This document shows positions 4,832-5,228 of a DNA stretch of 5,228 nt, piece after piece (position 1 is the stretch's first letter; the number at the start of each line of letters is the position of its first letter). Source of the DNA: JAYXXU01 sp049301135 (GTDB lineage Bacteria; Pseudomonadota; Gammaproteobacteria; Pseudomonadales; Moraxellaceae); the NCBI GenBank assembly GCA_049301135.1, contig JBAQKP010000190.1, positions 1 to 5,228 of the forward strand, in the 5' to 3' direction. The notes under the pieces are model-generated. The model searched no databases. It was not told the DNA's origin and saw only the letters and a program-made list of their open reading frames with translations. The translations under genes and the position numbers were made by a program.

Positions 4832-5228
4832 TCACAACTCACAACCCCTCGGCGCTTCACGCTCACCAAGTGACGTAACACAACGCCAACGGCCATCATT
4901 CAGACGATACAAACTGACCCGCTGACCATTTAAGTTTTGCACTGGCCAGACCGCGCCCTGAATCGTGGTCTGCACAATACAACTGCTATCAGTAATCCCT
5001 GCCGCTTGCCCCAAGATGTCGAGCTGAATCTGACGCGGCTGTTGACCCAGTAGCGTTTGAAGTGTGCTTGGTGCTTGGGCTTGTGCCAGTTGTTGCTGGC
5101 CGGTGCTTAGGGTAACCCCAACCGGACAGGCTTTGTGCGCCTGATACAGCATCTCGACCCGCCGCTTGCCCAGATCTGCCACATCATAGGCTTCGGCCAA
5201 CACAATACGTTTTTGATAAGTCGCATAC
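4832..5228 (-). CDS. Type IV pilin-like protein, partial (5' end outside window)
   Basis: This is a minus-strand gene whose last 131 complete codons are visible. The frame is open through the right edge, so the internal GTG at 5203 is not the true start. The first visible residues, YATYQKRIVLAEAYDVADLG, match the segment that follows the hydrophobic N-terminal helix of type IV pilins and minor pilins (AIPAYxxYxxRxxxxEA). The prepilin cleavage site and that helix lie outside the window. Four cysteines are visible (KACPVG, SSCIVQ, RWRCVTS, RGCEL). The last pair, with GRW before it and a 14-residue loop to a Cys three residues from the end, looks like the C-terminal disulfide (D-region) of pilins. 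The rest is a predicted globular beta domain (GAVWPVQNLNGQRVSLYRL). It would be an inner-membrane prepilin assembled into a pilus or pseudopilus. Major and minor pilin cannot be told apart here. It converges on fic with a 14-bp gap and no visible terminator. Confidence 0.75.
   Translation of the reverse strand, partial: YATYQKRIVLAEAYDVADLGKRRVEMLYQAHKACPVGVTLSTGQQQLAQAQAPSTLQTLLGQQPRQIQLDILGQAAGITDSSCIVQTTIQGAVWPVQNLNGQRVSLYRLNDGRWRCVTSLGEREAPRGCEL

Noticed and set aside
3201..4840. Direct repeats or insertion sequence ends bounding the accessory genes
   Set aside because: The flanks share only short strings such as CACAAC. No target-site duplication, terminal inverted repeats, integrase gene or tRNA gene is seen.

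Overview
The window looks like chromosomal DNA of a gammaproteobacterium. PdxB and EpmA (the EF-P beta-lysylation ligase) are both typical of that class, and a type IV pilin-like gene fits a piliated member. Moraxellaceae or relatives are possible, but I cannot fix the family from sequence alone. Most of the window has moderately high GC. One gene in the middle is clearly AT-rich.

Layout, left to right. (1) Positions 1-1022, minus strand: two overlapping genes for exported proteins, a 198-residue protein with a predicted signal sequence followed by a partial periplasmic helical-repeat protein that runs off the left edge. (2) A 97-bp divergent intergenic region. (3) Positions 1120-3158, plus strand: pdxB (pyridoxal phosphate synthesis) and epmA (EF-P modification), translationally coupled by an ATGA overlap. 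(4) Positions 3159-3279: a G-quadruplex-type G-run motif and an extended -10 promoter candidate. (5) Positions 3280-4128: an AT-rich, unrecognised gene for a membrane-anchored coiled-coil/TPR-like protein with a compact C-terminal two-cysteine region. (6) Positions 4129-4211: a short spacer rich in direct and inverted repeats. (7) Positions 4212-4817: a class III (NmFic-like) Fic AMP-transferase that keeps its C-terminal self-inhibitory motif but has Ser in place of Asn in the catalytic loop. (8) Positions 4832-5228, minus strand: the 3' part of a type IV pilin-like gene, convergent with fic and cut by the right edge.

How the genes may work together. pdxB and epmA are housekeeping genes. A possible metabolic link is that PLP is the cofactor of EpmB, the lysine 2,3-aminomutase that supplies beta-lysine to EpmA; EpmB is not in this window. 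The AT-rich membrane gene plus fic look like accessory cargo between epmA and the pilin gene. They may form a small module, but the only evidence is co-orientation, a short gap and shared novelty. No RNA genes, CRISPR arrays, transposase genes or insertion sequence ends were seen.
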